The position numbers and the translations under genes are program-made. Under the pieces are notes generated by a model, which was given only the letters and a program-made list of their open reading frames with translations, ran no database searches and had not been told where the DNA came from. Below, in pieces: positions 28,717 to 39,460 of a stretch of DNA of 64,000 nucleotides; the first letter of the stretch is position 1, and each line of letters begins with the position of its first letter. Source of the DNA: an uncultured Clostridia bacterium (GTDB lineage Bacteria; Bacillota; Clostridia; Oscillospirales; Acutalibacteraceae); the NCBI GenBank assembly GCA_947623205.1, contig CANQGM010000011.1, forward strand, positions 1 through 64,000, given 5' to 3'.

Positions 28717-30057
28717 TTACACTGCTAATTCATTCAAAACCGAAAATGCGGTCTTTATTTCATCATCAGAAAGTGAATATTGATTTTTTGTATTAAAATT
28801 TAAAAAAGTATAAGCGTGGATGTCATCTTTTGAAATGAGCGTATAATTGTCGATGTTTTTGCCTAATTCCCAGTCTGCAATGTCAAACACCTTAATTTGA
28901 AACAGCAGATCTCTGGTTTTATTTTTTTCCCAAGCGTAAAAATTCATTGTGTCGTCTAAGTCAATACTTGCTGTAACCGTGTCTCCAATCCAATTTTCAG
29001 GCATTTTTATTGAATAGCCGTTATTGTAATTTGCTATCATATATATTTTTGCAGTTGTGGTCTCGTTAACCGCGGAAAAACTGTTCCATTCAATTTTGTC
29101 GGCAATATTTTTATCAGATTCGTTTTTCGAGTGGGGAAGTTTGGTAACAACAGGAATTTCAATTAAATCGTCCTTGTCAATATCGGAGGCAATAACCGAA
29201 CAGCTGCGCTGAGTAATATTTTTTTTCTTTTCGCTGAAAAGCGGATTCCTAAGCAAGGACAAATCTGTGCTGTAATAAATTACCTGAGTATTTAATTCAT
29301 CGTTTGCAAGTGAGCCGTCAACGACAACACCCTGAATGTTGCTGTCAAAAGAAGCAACAGTTACATTTTTATACTTTACAATATTGGGGTCCATTGGTAC
29401 AGACGCTTTTGAATAAAGGCTTTTTTCACGTTCGCTGTAATCAAGCATTGACGCGCCGGCTTCGTTTTCGGTTGTGTAAAGCAAAAGTGTAATTACCTCG
29501 TCAATACCGTCAGAGTCAAAATCACCACAGTAAAAGCTTGAGTAATTTTGGCCGGATTTTATGTTGCTTGTTTTGCCTTGCGAATACGCATAACACTCAA
29601 GCCGGTTAACATTGGTGCTGTAAGTTGTGTAACCCGAAAGAATTTCAAGCGAACCATTGCCGTCAATGTCTGCAAAATCAATGCTGTCAATGTCGGTGGT
29701 CTCAATAACATTGTCGGACGAGAGCTTCCATTTATCATTATCAAAGAATATAACAAGCATATGTATAATGGCAGTGTCGTTGCCTTTTCGGTAAAAAGCA
29801 ACGGCCTCGTCCGTTCCGTCGCCGTTGAGGTCGGTCATTGTTATTGCACTGCGATAGTTGCCGCTTTTGGGATATTTTAAAATATAATTATTTTTAGCCG
29901 TATCCGATATAAGCTGTTCGATCTCTGCTTCATCTCCCATAGAGGTCGGCGGACGCAGCAGATTTTCGGTTCCAAAGTCGGAAATATTGCATCCGCTTGC
30001 AAATGTCAAAAAAGATGCGCTTAGTATAACGGCACAAACAGCAGCTTTTAACTTCAA
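28717..30057 (-). CDS. lipoprotein with FG-GAP/VCBS-like Ca-loop repeats
   Basis: lipobox FASGCNIS; TDLNGDGTDEAVAF, ADIDGNGSLEIL, GDFDSDGIDEVI, SDIDKDDLIEIP. Confidence 0.8.
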   Translation of the reverse strand: MKLKAAVCAVILSASFLTFASGCNISDFGTENLLRPPTSMGDEAEIEQLISDTAKNNYILKYPKSGNYRSAITMTDLNGDGTDEAVAFYRKGNDTAIIHMLVIFFDNDKWKLSSDNVIETTDIDSIDFADIDGNGSLEILSGYTTYSTNVNRLECYAYSQGKTSNIKSGQNYSSFYCGDFDSDGIDEVITLLLYTTENEAGASMLDYSEREKSLYSKASVPMDPNIVKYKNVTVASFDSNIQGVVVDGSLANDELNTQVIYYSTDLSLLRNPLFSEKKKNITQRSCSVIASDIDKDDLIEIPVVTKLPHSKNESDKNIADKIEWNSFSAVNETTTAKIYMIANYNNGYSIKMPENWIGDTVTASIDLDDTMNFYAWEKNKTRDLLFQIKVFDIADWELGKNIDNYTLISKDDIHAYTFLNFNTKNQYSLSDDEIKTAFSVLNELAV

Positions 30058-30092
30058 ACCATCCGCCTCCTTTTGTTGAGATTAATATAAAG

Positions 30093-30761
30093 TTATTGCT
30101 TTTGTTTTGCAATACAGTATTTAATTTTTATCCCTTCAGCGGAAAACATCTTTTCGTGCTCCGTCTCAATATTGTCTTTAATTTCACTTGCGTGCAAATC
30201 ACGGGTGGAAAAAATTATTTTATATCCGCTTTGGGCAAAATATTCAAGACTGTCGTCAAAAAGGTTATCGTCGTCTGTTTTAAAGCGGATCTCAGCGTCT
30301 TCTTTGAGAAAAATTTTATACATTTCAAGTTTTTTAAAATATGTAAGTCTGCGCTTGTTGTGCTTGGGACGCGGCCATGGATTGCAGAAGTTTATATAAA
30401 GTCTTTCAATAACGTCATCTTTTGTAATGATTTTATCAAGCTGTTCAACATTGTAGTTTACAAGCAGAAGATTGTTTATTTCATTCTGAGATTTGCCTGA
30501 TTCTTCAAAGAGCCTGACAATATTGCGTCTGCCGACGCCGAGCATATCAATTTTTATATCGACAGCAATTATGTTTTTATCCGGATTTTTAAGAGCAAGC
30601 TGTCCGGCAAATCCGCATTTGCCGCATCCTATTTCAAGCCAAAGCGGCTGTTCTTTTTTAAACGCGTTTTTCCATTTGCCTGCATAAGTTTCAGGATTTT
30701 TTACAAAAAAATCACACACGGAAAGTTCCGGTTCTGCCCATTTCTTTTTTCTTATTCTCAT
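30093..30761 (-). CDS. trmB: tRNA (guanine-N7-)-methyltransferase
   Basis: LWLEIGCGKCGFAGQLA, NFCNPWPRPKHNKRRLTY. Confidence 0.95.
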   Translation of the reverse strand: MRIRKKKWAEPELSVCDFFVKNPETYAGKWKNAFKKEQPLWLEIGCGKCGFAGQLALKNPDKNIIAVDIKIDMLGVGRRNIVRLFEESGKSQNEINNLLLVNYNVEQLDKIITKDDVIERLYINFCNPWPRPKHNKRRLTYFKKLEMYKIFLKEDAEIRFKTDDDNLFDDSLEYFAQSGYKIIFSTRDLHASEIKDNIETEHEKMFSAEGIKIKYCIAKQKQ

Positions 30762-30869
30762 GCTTCCTCATATTCAGGTGCCGAAAACAGGCGCACCTTT
30801 ACACATAATTATTTATGGTATCATTATATCAAATTGTTACAAAATATGCAATAAATATTTTGCATTGAC

Positions 30870-31628
30870 TTAAATATATTTAATAAAATCATTATATGTT
30901 TTCGATTTTGTAAATTCTATGTCAGGAAATTTTTTTGACAGCTTATTGATAAGAGGTAAAATTACAACATCTTCACTTTTAAAGTGTCCTGTATCAATAA
31001 TATTAACACCGAGTGCGTTCGCGCTATTTATTTCATGGTGCTTTATTTCTCCAGTGACAAGAACATCGGCTCCGAGTTCTGCGGCGTAATAAATGTTTGA
31101 ACCGCCCGAGCCTGACGATACGGCGACCTTTTTTACATTATTTTTAATATCGGTATAGCGAAGACCGCTGCAGTTTAGTGCTGATTTAACATTTTGCGCG
31201 AATAAATTTATATTTATTTCATTTTCAAGTTCGCCTGTAAACATACACTCACCAATGCCGCATAGTTCAGGATTTTTTACACCGATCGCTTTTGCAAGGC
31301 AGGTGTTTACGCCGAAATCCTCCGATAAATCAAGGTTTGTGTGCATACACACGGCAGAAATTCCTTTTGAAGCAAGCAGATAGGGAACGGAGGCCGTATC
31401 AAGATTTTTAATCGGTTTAAAAATTACGGGATGATGACTGATAATCAGTTCACATCCCGTTTTTTCTGCTTCAAGCACAACTTTGTCAGTGATGTCAAGA
31501 GTAACAAGCGCTTTTGTAACTAAGGCACTGTTGCTTCCCACAAGCAGGCCTACATTGTCAAAATCCATTGCGGTATCGGTTGGTGCAAAGGTTTCAAAAA
31601 AGTTTAATATATCTTTATTTACAGTCAT
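30870..31628 (-). CDS. Nif3-like dinuclear metal center hexameric protein
   Basis: DFDNVGLLVG, IISHHPVIFKPIKN, CMHTNLD, VLVTGEIKHHEI, DTGHFKSE. Confidence 0.93.
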   Translation of the reverse strand: MTVNKDILNFFETFAPTDTAMDFDNVGLLVGSNSALVTKALVTLDITDKVVLEAEKTGCELIISHHPVIFKPIKNLDTASVPYLLASKGISAVCMHTNLDLSEDFGVNTCLAKAIGVKNPELCGIGECMFTGELENEININLFAQNVKSALNCSGLRYTDIKNNVKKVAVSSGSGGSNIYYAAELGADVLVTGEIKHHEINSANALGVNIIDTGHFKSEDVVILPLINKLSKKFPDIEFTKSKTYNDFIKYI

Positions 31629-32289
31629 TAATATGCTCCTTTAATTTGTCGGCAAGCACAGCAAAGCGCACATCTCCGTTTGCCTGTTTTAAAAGTCTGT
31701 TAATATGATTTTGCACAAAAAGTCGGTGTGTTTTCTTCGTTTTAGGAGAAAGTTTTGCAATATAACAGAAAAGTTCATCTTTTTCGTCAATAACGCCGGT
31801 ATAATTTACAAGCAGCACAGTGTAGCATTTATTTGCAGCAATACAGCAGTCCTGATTTATTATTTCAAATCCGTTTTGGCACAGCCATCTTATGAGGATC
31901 TCACTTTTAGTCATAGGCTGAAGAATAAAGTGCTTTGAGCTGTCTTTTGCAAACGAACATTCCTCCATGATTTTTGCAATAAGCTCGCCGCCCATACCGG
32001 CAATTACAATGTCGTCTGCTTCATCGGCACAAATTTCTTTAAGCCCGCTGCTCAAACGTGCTTTGACAATGTTGCTCATACCCGAATTTTTAATGGTTTC
32101 CTTTCCTCGTTCAAGGGGGTCCGGATTAATGTCGGCGGCAATTGCAGAGGGGCATTTGCCATTTTGGCACAGCCACACGGGAAGATAGGCGTGGTCTGTG
32201 CCAATGTCTGCAAGACGTGAACCGTCTCTGACAAATTCTGCGCAAAGGCGCAGCCGTTCGTCAATTATTAATTTTTGATTTTTATTCAT
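31615..32289 (-). CDS. trmK: tRNA (adenine(22)-N1)-methyltransferase
   Basis: ADIGTDHAYLPVWLCQ, IVIAGMGGELIAKIME, LQPM. Confidence 0.92.
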   Translation of the reverse strand: MNKNQKLIIDERLRLCAEFVRDGSRLADIGTDHAYLPVWLCQNGKCPSAIAADINPDPLERGKETIKNSGMSNIVKARLSSGLKEICADEADDIVIAGMGGELIAKIMEECSFAKDSSKHFILQPMTKSEILIRWLCQNGFEIINQDCCIAANKCYTVLLVNYTGVIDEKDELFCYIAKLSPKTKKTHRLFVQNHINRLLKQANGDVRFAVLADKLKEHINDCK

Positions 32290-32483
32290 TTACCTACAGT
32301 TTTATTGAGGGCGTCTATAAGTGCATTGACGTCCGCGCCGTGAACTTCGCAAGCCTCTTCAATTGTTTCTCCTCTTGACGCAGGACAGCCAAGGCAGTGC
32401 ATACCTATACTGAAAAAAAGCTCGGCAGTTTCAGGATGTTCGTCAAGAACATCACCGATAATTGATTTTTTAGTAATTTCCAT
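32286..32483 (-). CDS. DUF1858-family protein
   Basis: PETAELFFSIGMHCLGCPASRGETIEEACEVHG. Confidence 0.9.
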   Translation of the reverse strand: MEITKKSIIGDVLDEHPETAELFFSIGMHCLGCPASRGETIEEACEVHGADVNALIDALNKTVGK

Positions 32484-32577
32484 AAATATAAACCTCCTTA
32501 ATTTTTATTAAATTATAACACAAATAACATAATTATAATAGTTAATTTTTGTACGGTTGCTTTTGCTGATATATATT

Positions 32578-34128
32578 TTATCCGTTTAAATCGTCCAAAG
32601 GAACGCCCTGCCAGTATTTGCGGTCGAGACTGCGATACTGAACAGCCTCCAGAACATGATCAGAACGTATTACTTCAGATTGCTCAAGGTCGGCGATAGT
32701 GCGTGCTACCTTTAGCACCTTGTCATAGGCTCTTGCCGTAAGTCCCAGGCTTTCAAACGCATTTTTTAAAGTATTTTCCGCCTCTTTGTCTATAATGCAG
32801 ATTTTTTGAAATTGCTCGGCGTTTATTTTTGCATTGCAAAGAGATATTCCTTTAAAGCGCTCACGCTGAATTTTGCGCGCGTTGTCAACACGCTTTTTGA
32901 TTTCGGCTGAATTTTCCGTTTGCTCGGTGTTGCGTAGCTCTTCAAATTTAACGGGAGGAACCTCAACGTGAATGTCAAACCTGTCAAGCAGCGGCCCCGA
33001 AACACGGTTGAGGTACCTTTTAATTTTTGTTTCAGAACAGGTGCAGTTATGAGTAGGGTCGCCATAATATCCGCACGGACAGGGATTCATTGCGGCAATT
33101 ACCATAATTGAGCAGGGGTATGTGCAGTTTTGACCCGACCTTGAAATAGTAATGCTTGCGTCTTCAATCGGCTGGCGCAAAACTTCAAGCGTTGCGCGTG
33201 AAAATTCAGGCAATTCGTCAAGAAACAAAACGCCGTTGTGAGCAAGAGATACTTCTCCGGGTTTTATCGCGCCCGTACCGCCTCCGCCCAGACCGGCGGC
33301 TGTCATTGTGTGATGAGGCGAGCGAAAAGGTCTTATTGATACAAGTCCGTCGTTCATTAAAGTACCCGCAATAGAGTGAATTTTAGTAGTTTCTATCATT
33401 TCTTCAAATGTCATATCGGGCAAAATTGAGGGCAATCGCTTTGCAAGCATACTTTTGCCCGAACCCGGAGGACCTATAAGAAGAATATTGTGACCGCCCG
33501 CAGCGGCAATTTCAAGCGCGCGCTTTGCCTCGTACTGACCCTTGACCTGTGAAAAGTCCGGAATAAAACCCGGCGTTTTATTAATTGAATTTTTAACGGG
33601 CAGGGCAGGGGAGATCTGTTCTTCGCCGCAAAGCAGCTTTTTAAGCTGTACTATATCGCTGACAGGGTATATTTTAATTCCGTCAACAACAGCGGCCTCA
33701 CTTGCGTTTGCCAACGGAACATACATATTATTTATTCCACATTCCCTTGCTTTTATAACCATTGGCAGAACCCCGTTGATTCCGCGCACTTCACCGCTGA
33801 GTGAAAGCTCGCCTATAAATGCGCAGTCCGAAATGTCGGTAGTTATCTGACCCGTAAGCCTTAGTAACGATACCATTATGGGCAAGTCGTAAATAGGACC
33901 CTCTTTTTTAATGTCGGCGGGCGCAAGGTTAAGAGTGATGTGTGCCGAGGGAAAACGAAAACCGCAGTTTTTTAGCGCGCTTCTAACGCGATTGCGGCTT
34001 TCACGCACGGCGGCGTCGGGTAATCCTACCATATCAAATGCGGGCAGTCCGTTTTGCATTGACGCTTCAATTTCAACCCGGTAACCGTCCATTCCGGTTA
34101 TTCCGAAACTGTTGCATTTTACTACCAC
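32578..34128 (-). CDS. YifB/ComM-family Mg-chelatase-like AAA+ protein
   Basis: [62 protein letters not shown]. Confidence 0.95.
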   Translation of the reverse strand: MVVKCNSFGITGMDGYRVEIEASMQNGLPAFDMVGLPDAAVRESRNRVRSALKNCGFRFPSAHITLNLAPADIKKEGPIYDLPIMVSLLRLTGQITTDISDCAFIGELSLSGEVRGINGVLPMVIKARECGINNMYVPLANASEAAVVDGIKIYPVSDIVQLKKLLCGEEQISPALPVKNSINKTPGFIPDFSQVKGQYEAKRALEIAAAGGHNILLIGPPGSGKSMLAKRLPSILPDMTFEEMIETTKIHSIAGTLMNDGLVSIRPFRSPHHTMTAAGLGGGGTGAIKPGEVSLAHNGVLFLDELPEFSRATLEVLRQPIEDASITISRSGQNCTYPCSIMVIAAMNPCPCGYYGDPTHNCTCSETKIKRYLNRVSGPLLDRFDIHVEVPPVKFEELRNTEQTENSAEIKKRVDNARKIQRERFKGISLCNAKINAEQFQKICIIDKEAENTLKNAFESLGLTARAYDKVLKVARTIADLEQSEVIRSDHVLEAVQYRSLDRKYWQGVPLDDLNG

Positions 34129-34363
34129 AGTAATTCCTCCGACTGTTAAAATTCATTAATAAATGTTTTTAGTAAATTATAACATTAAAAAAATATTTAT
34201 ACAATATGCATATTGTCTGTTAAATCGACTTTTTTCTATTAAACTTTCACAATATTTATTAATGAATTTTTGTATTTTTACGAAAAATACAATGCGGATG
34301 TTGACAATTGCAAAATTATATAGTATTATCGTTTATAAGGAATCAGTATGTTGGGGTGAGAAA

Positions 34364-34951
34364 ATGAGTAAGACGAAAAATTCTTACAGCTCACTCCCCG
34401 ACAACGAGCTTGCAGAGCTTGTAAAGGGCGGCGATGACAATGCCTTTGAAGAGCTTGCAATAAGATACCTGAGAAAAATTAATTTTATTGCGCGAAAATT
34501 TTCGGCAGAGGGTTACGAACAAAAGGATTTTGTACAGGAAGGTTTGCTTGGACTTTTACATTCCTGCAAAACTTTCGACTCCAACGGTGCGGCGTCTTTT
34601 AAAAGTTATATGTCCGTTGTAGTTGAACACAGATTTATTTCAATTATCCGCAGGTCAAATGTGCAGAGAGCTATTCCGTCATCAAATTTGGTGCAAATTG
34701 AAGATTTGAGCAAAACTGTTGAGGACACAGCACAAAATCCGGAGGAACTGCTGATGTGCAGGGAACATCTTAATTTTCTTTTCAGCAGGCTCAAGGCAAT
34801 GCTTTCAAAAACGGAGTACAATGTACTTACTCTTTATTGCAGCGGATTGAGCTACAAGCAAATTGCAGAAAAACTTTCCGTAACTCCCAAAACTGCTGAT
34901 AATGCGCTTCAAAGGGTACGCAAAAAAATCTGTTTCCGAAATATGTCCTAA
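34364..34951 (+). CDS. RNA polymerase sigma-70 family factor (SigH-like)
   Basis: start at 34364 behind GGGGTG SD; region 2 YEQKDFVQEGLLGLLHSCKTFD...F, region 4 TEYNVLTLYCSGLSYKQIAEKLSVTPKTADNALQRVRKK. Confidence 0.88.
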   Translation: MSKTKNSYSSLPDNELAELVKGGDDNAFEELAIRYLRKINFIARKFSAEGYEQKDFVQEGLLGLLHSCKTFDSNGAASFKSYMSVVVEHRFISIIRRSNVQRAIPSSNLVQIEDLSKTVEDTAQNPEELLMCREHLNFLFSRLKAMLSKTEYNVLTLYCSGLSYKQIAEKLSVTPKTADNALQRVRKKICFRNMS

Positions 34952-35016
34952 AAAGTATGGCGGTGCAACTCCGCAAAGGGCAAATAATTTAAAACACCAA
35001 AGAGAGGTAAAAACCA

Positions 35017-35316
35017 ATGTACGAAGACAAGACACTCATTTGCAAAGAATGTGGAAAAGAATTCGTTTTCACAGCAGGCGAGCAGGAGTTTTACGCTGAA
35101 AAAGGTTTTGTAAATGAGCCGCAGCGTTGTAAAGATTGCAGACAGGCTCGCAAGAACGCTGCAAGATCAGCCCGTGAATTTCACGAGACAACCTGTGCCG
35201 ATTGCGGCGGTGTTGCTAAAATTCCGTTTAAACCGATGGAAGGAAAAGATTATTACTGCAGCGATTGCTTTGCAAAAAGAAAAGCGGCTGAAGAAGCTGA
35301 AGAAGAGACTGAATAA
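35017..35316 (+). CDS. zinc-ribbon (CxxC) protein
   Basis: four CxxC motifs: CKECGKEF, CKDC, CADCGG, CSDCF; GAGAGG SD. Confidence 0.88.
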   Translation: MYEDKTLICKECGKEFVFTAGEQEFYAEKGFVNEPQRCKDCRQARKNAARSAREFHETTCADCGGVAKIPFKPMEGKDYYCSDCFAKRKAAEEAEEETE

Positions 35317-35342
35317 TATTTTTATAATTATTATGACACTTT

Positions 35343-35377
35343 ACACGGTGAACATTTTGATGTTCACCGTGTTTTTG
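35343..35377. terminator. bidirectional terminator hairpin
   Basis: ACACGGTGAACAT-TTTG-ATGTTCACCGTGTTTTTG. Confidence 0.88.
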
Positions 35378-35382
35378 TTTGT

Positions 35383-36399
35383 TTAATATGCCGCAAGAAT
35401 GGGAGTTAATCCCTTTTGCTTTGGCTTTTCAACTTCTTCAATATATTTAATTGACTTTCCGCAGCCTGCAATAACACAGTCGGCCGCTTCTTTGTGTATT
35501 CGAACTTTAAGTTTTGTAGATTCGCTTATAATGCGTGCAAGTCCTGACAGCTTTGCAAGACCGCCTGTAAGAATAATGCCGTCTGTATATATATCGCCAA
35601 TTAGTTCCGGCGGAGTTTTTTCAAGAACATCTTTAATTGCGGCTACAATACCAAGCGCAATTTCTGTGATAGCCTCTTTAATTTCAGACGATGTCACATC
35701 TACAAACCTCGGCATACCGCTTACCGCGTCTCTGCCCTTTACCCTGAAAGTTTTTTCTTCATCGGGAGCTTTGACGCATCCGATTGCTTTTTTACAGCTT
35801 TCAGCCATATTTGTGCCTATAATAAGATTATATTTTTTTCTTATATATTTTACTATTTCATCATCCATTGCATTCCCTGCGTGCTTTACGGTTTTTGAAA
35901 CAGAGATCCCCCCCAGAGAAAGCACAGCAATATCCGCCGTACCGCTTCCTATGTCGGCAATCAGTATCCCATGGGGACTTGTTATGTCAAATCCGCATCC
36001 TATTGCCGCTGCCTTCGGGCTTTCAATAAGATACACACGCCTTACGCCGAACGAGCTTACCGAATTGACAACGGCACGCTTTTCAACCTCGGTAATATCG
36101 CAGGGAATGGCGGTAATAACCCGCGGCATTACCACTTTTACCGTACACACCTCTTTAAGAAGTATTGAAACCATATCTTCTACCAAGTCAGACTGTGCAA
36201 TTACTCCGCTGTCAAGAGGATGAACAGCTTTAATGCCCAAGGGTGTTTTTCCGATCATTGAATACGCTTTATCGCCTACCGCAAAAATTTCATTTGTGTC
36301 AACGTCATATGTCACAACACTTGCCTCGTCAAGCACCTTACCCTTGTTTTCTATAAAAACTCTTGTTCTGTCCGAACCGAGGTCAATAGCAATATCCAT
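35383..36399 (-). CDS. MreB-family actin-like protein (divergent)
   Basis: MDIAIDLGSDRTRVF, VITAIPCDITEVEKRAV, YLIESPKAAAIGCG, LIADIGSGTADIAVLSLGGI, GIILTGGLAKLSGL. Confidence 0.88.
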   Translation of the reverse strand: MDIAIDLGSDRTRVFIENKGKVLDEASVVTYDVDTNEIFAVGDKAYSMIGKTPLGIKAVHPLDSGVIAQSDLVEDMVSILLKEVCTVKVVMPRVITAIPCDITEVEKRAVVNSVSSFGVRRVYLIESPKAAAIGCGFDITSPHGILIADIGSGTADIAVLSLGGISVSKTVKHAGNAMDDEIVKYIRKKYNLIIGTNMAESCKKAIGCVKAPDEEKTFRVKGRDAVSGMPRFVDVTSSEIKEAITEIALGIVAAIKDVLEKTPPELIGDIYTDGIILTGGLAKLSGLARIISESTKLKVRIHKEAADCVIAGCGKSIKYIEEVEKPKQKGLTPILAAY

Positions 36400-36468
36400 T
36401 TTTAATCGCTCCAGTAAAATTATTTCATTAAAATTATATTACACTATTATATATATTTCAAGAAATTA

Positions 36469-37134
36469 TTATTTTATTATAACGGCACAAAGTGTAGCGC
36501 AGCTTACTTTTTTGCAGTTGTATTTCATTAGTATGCGGGCACATTCGCCAAGAGTATTGCCCGTTGTAATAACGTCGTCGATTATCAGCACTTTTTTGCC
36601 GTCAACTGCTTTTTTGTCAATTATCCTGTAAACTCCCTTAACATTTTGGGCGCGTTCATTTGATTTTAAATTGTGCTGAATTTTGTTTTCCTTAATTTTT
36701 TCCAGAGTCTGCACAAAAGGGACTCCCATAATATTTGCGCAGTCCCTGGCAAGGAGTTCAGACTGATTGTAGCCTCTTTGTTTAAGAGCCTTTTTGTGTA
36801 TGGGAACACAAGTTATTATGTCAAAATGCTCGCCGTTATAAACTTCGTTAACGCTTTGCACTATCATAAATGCAAGCTGTTTAGAGTATCCGCCGCGGCA
36901 TTTGAATTTAAAAGCATATAACGCATTTTTAAAAATCCCTTCATAGGGAAACGGCGCCGCGCATATGTGTCCGCCCACCGCATATTCTTTTACGGAGGTT
37001 TCAGGAAATTTATTTTTGCATTCACAACAGGCGTATTCGCTGCGCTTAATTACTTTGCTGCAGTAAGGGCAGCGTACAGTGAATAAAAATTCCGCCGCGG
37101 CGTTTTTCAGTTTTTCAATAAAGTCCGTCATCAC
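36469..37134 (-). CDS. ComF-family phosphoribosyltransferase-like protein
   Basis: CPYCSKVIKRSEYACCEC; RGYNQSELLARDCA; VLIIDDVITTGNTLGECARIL. Confidence 0.93.
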   Translation of the reverse strand: MMTDFIEKLKNAAAEFLFTVRCPYCSKVIKRSEYACCECKNKFPETSVKEYAVGGHICAAPFPYEGIFKNALYAFKFKCRGGYSKQLAFMIVQSVNEVYNGEHFDIITCVPIHKKALKQRGYNQSELLARDCANIMGVPFVQTLEKIKENKIQHNLKSNERAQNVKGVYRIIDKKAVDGKKVLIIDDVITTGNTLGECARILMKYNCKKVSCATLCAVIIK

Positions 37135-39328
37135 GTAATAAAAACTCTTTCAGTCCGCTGTATCGTTTGGTACGGCGGTTGTTGTTTACCATATATTCTA
37201 CTATTTGAGGATTCCCGACGAGTACAAGTGTTTTTTTTGCCCTTGTAACGGCAGTGTAAAGCAGATTTCTGTAATAAAGCTGAGATGGCCCCGGATACAT
37301 AGGAATAACTACGGCGTCAAATTCATTGCCCTGACTTTTGTGTACGGTTACTGCATATGCAAAATCAAGGTCAGAGGCATATTCATATGTGTAATGTGCG
37401 ATTTTGTCATAAAAATTAATGTGAATCGATTTTGCCTTTTTATCTATTTTTTCAATTATTCCAATATCGCCGTTAAAAATTCCTTCGCCCGTATCGCCGT
37501 CGGCTTTAAACCACCGTATGTCATAATTGTTTTTGATTTGCATTACTTTGTCGCCCATGCGAAAGGTTTTTGAACCGATCGTAATTTCACTTTTGTCAAA
37601 ACTTTTGGGATTAAGTGAATTTTGCAGTTTTGTGTTAAGTTCGACCGTCCCCAGTTCTCCCTTTTTTGAGGGTGAGAGTACCTGTATGTTCTCCAATGCG
37701 GAGTAGCCGTAGGCTTTTGGAAGTCTGTTGCAGCACAAATCAATAATTGTCTTTGAAATATCGGACTTATTATTCCTTTGCAGAAAAAAGAAGTCATTGT
37801 CGGAAGAATTTAAAACAGGGATTTCACCGTTTATAATTTTGTGTGCGTTTGTTACAATAAGACTTTGCCCTGCCTGGCGAAAAATTTCGTTAAGCGTTAC
37901 GACAGGCGCTATTTTGCTGTTTATTAAATCGCTTAGAATATTTCCCGGACCCACAGAGGGCAGTTGGTCGGAATCGCCTACAAGGATAAGTCTGCATCCG
38001 AGTGGAAGTGCGCGCATTACACTTTCAAAAATGCAGGTATCAACCATTGAAACTTCGTCAACAATAAGCGCGTCGCATTTTAGCTGATTTCGTTCGTTTT
38101 TGTTGAATATGGGGTTATCACGGTTATCCCAGCTTACTTCAAGCAGACGGTGCAGGGTTTTTGCTTCATTCCCTGTAAGCTCGCTCATTCGCTGGGCGGC
38201 ACGCCCGGTAGGCGACGAAAGCAGAACTTTTTTTCCGTTTTGTTTCATTATTTTTATTATTGCGTTCAAAGTTGTTGTTTTGCCTGTGCCGGGGCCGCCC
38301 GTTAGTATAAGCATACCCTCAGTAAGAGCCTGCATAATTGCGTGCTTTTGCAGGTCGGCATAAACTATTCCGTTCTCTTTTTCACACTGTTCAACCGCCT
38401 TGTCAACGTCCTTGATTTTATCAGAAGGAAATTGAAGCAGCATTTTGATTCGTGAGGCAATATAAGTTTCATTCAGATGAAGGTCGGGTGTAAAGATAAA
38501 ATCGCCTCCGTCAATTTTATCAAGAATAAGTGAGCGGTCAAAAACCATTTCATCTATACAGGCATTTATACTGTCAACAGGCACGTTAAGAAAATCGGCA
38601 GAGGTTTTTGCAAGCTTGTCCTTTGGCAGACAGGTGTGACCGTTGCGCTCGTTATGACGCAGAACATACACAACGCCTGCACGCAGCCTTATGGTGCTTG
38701 ACGGTTCAAGGTTTTCTTTTTTTGCAATAAAATCGGCGCTTTCAAAAGATACTCCGAAATCGCCCTGACAAAGAATGTAGGGATTTTCTTTTATTCTGTC
38801 AATGCACTCGGAGCCGATCGCGTTAAATATTTTTACAGACGAAGTGTTGGAAATTCCATATTCTCCGAGATACATCATTAGTGTGCGTATTCCGTAGTTG
38901 CGTTTAAGCTGCAATGAAAACTCATTTGCTTTATTTTCCGAAATCCCTTTTAAAAGTGCGATTCGTTCGGGATGATTTTCCATTATGTCAAGAGTGGATT
39001 CTCCAAACTGTTCAACAAGCCTTTGTGCAGTTTGCGGACCTATGCCCTTGATTGCTCCTGACGAAAGATAACGCAGAATGTCCGCTGATTCGGTAGGGCG
39101 GCAGACTTCACAGGCTTGTACCGAAAACTGTTCTCCGTAGTTATGGTGAGTTATGTATGTGCCTGTCAGCTTAACTATGTCGCCCGCACTGACCTGCGGC
39201 ATTATACCTACGGCAGTTATAAAGTTGTCGGAATCGGGAATTTCAATAACGGTATAGCCGTTTTTTTCATTTCTGAAAACAATGTTTTCAACAGCTCCTT
39301 CAAGCTGTATCAAATCTTCATTATTCAT
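37115..39328 (-). CDS. recD2: RecD-like (RecD2) ATP-dependent DNA helicase
   Basis: 737 aa; ILTGGPGTGKTTTLNAII, LSSPTGRAAQRMSE, ALIVDEVSMVD, AVTVHKSQGNEFDAVVIP, LLYTAVTRAKK. Confidence 0.95.
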   Translation of the reverse strand: MNNEDLIQLEGAVENIVFRNEKNGYTVIEIPDSDNFITAVGIMPQVSAGDIVKLTGTYITHHNYGEQFSVQACEVCRPTESADILRYLSSGAIKGIGPQTAQRLVEQFGESTLDIMENHPERIALLKGISENKANEFSLQLKRNYGIRTLMMYLGEYGISNTSSVKIFNAIGSECIDRIKENPYILCQGDFGVSFESADFIAKKENLEPSSTIRLRAGVVYVLRHNERNGHTCLPKDKLAKTSADFLNVPVDSINACIDEMVFDRSLILDKIDGGDFIFTPDLHLNETYIASRIKMLLQFPSDKIKDVDKAVEQCEKENGIVYADLQKHAIMQALTEGMLILTGGPGTGKTTTLNAIIKIMKQNGKKVLLSSPTGRAAQRMSELTGNEAKTLHRLLEVSWDNRDNPIFNKNERNQLKCDALIVDEVSMVDTCIFESVMRALPLGCRLILVGDSDQLPSVGPGNILSDLINSKIAPVVTLNEIFRQAGQSLIVTNAHKIINGEIPVLNSSDNDFFFLQRNNKSDISKTIIDLCCNRLPKAYGYSALENIQVLSPSKKGELGTVELNTKLQNSLNPKSFDKSEITIGSKTFRMGDKVMQIKNNYDIRWFKADGDTGEGIFNGDIGIIEKIDKKAKSIHINFYDKIAHYTYEYASDLDFAYAVTVHKSQGNEFDAVVIPMYPGPSQLYYRNLLYTAVTRAKKTLVLVGNPQIVEYMVNNNRRTKRYSGLKEFLLRDDGLY

Positions 39329-39460
39329 AAAAAATCCTTAAAATCAAATATTCTGTATAAAAAGTTTGCAGTTGATAAATAAATGTAAATAAGATATAAT
39401 TAAAATATATTTAAAAGATTAAAAATGCAAGTTTAATAAAAAAGCTTTGGAGGTTTATAA

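Noticed and set aside
34163-34363. N-terminal extension of the sigma factor ORF
   Set aside because: Upstream 67 codons are AT-rich noise; ATG at 34364 has a GGGGTG SD and begins the conserved sequence.
34952-35016. GGCGGTGCAACTCCGC hairpin between the sigma factor and zinc-ribbon genes as a riboswitch
   Set aside because: Short simple stem without recognisable aptamer features.
35399-36223. 274-aa + strand ORF antisense to the MreB-like gene
   Set aside because: Mirror of a well-supported CDS with codon-bias-driven open antisense frame; no recognisable domain or SD.
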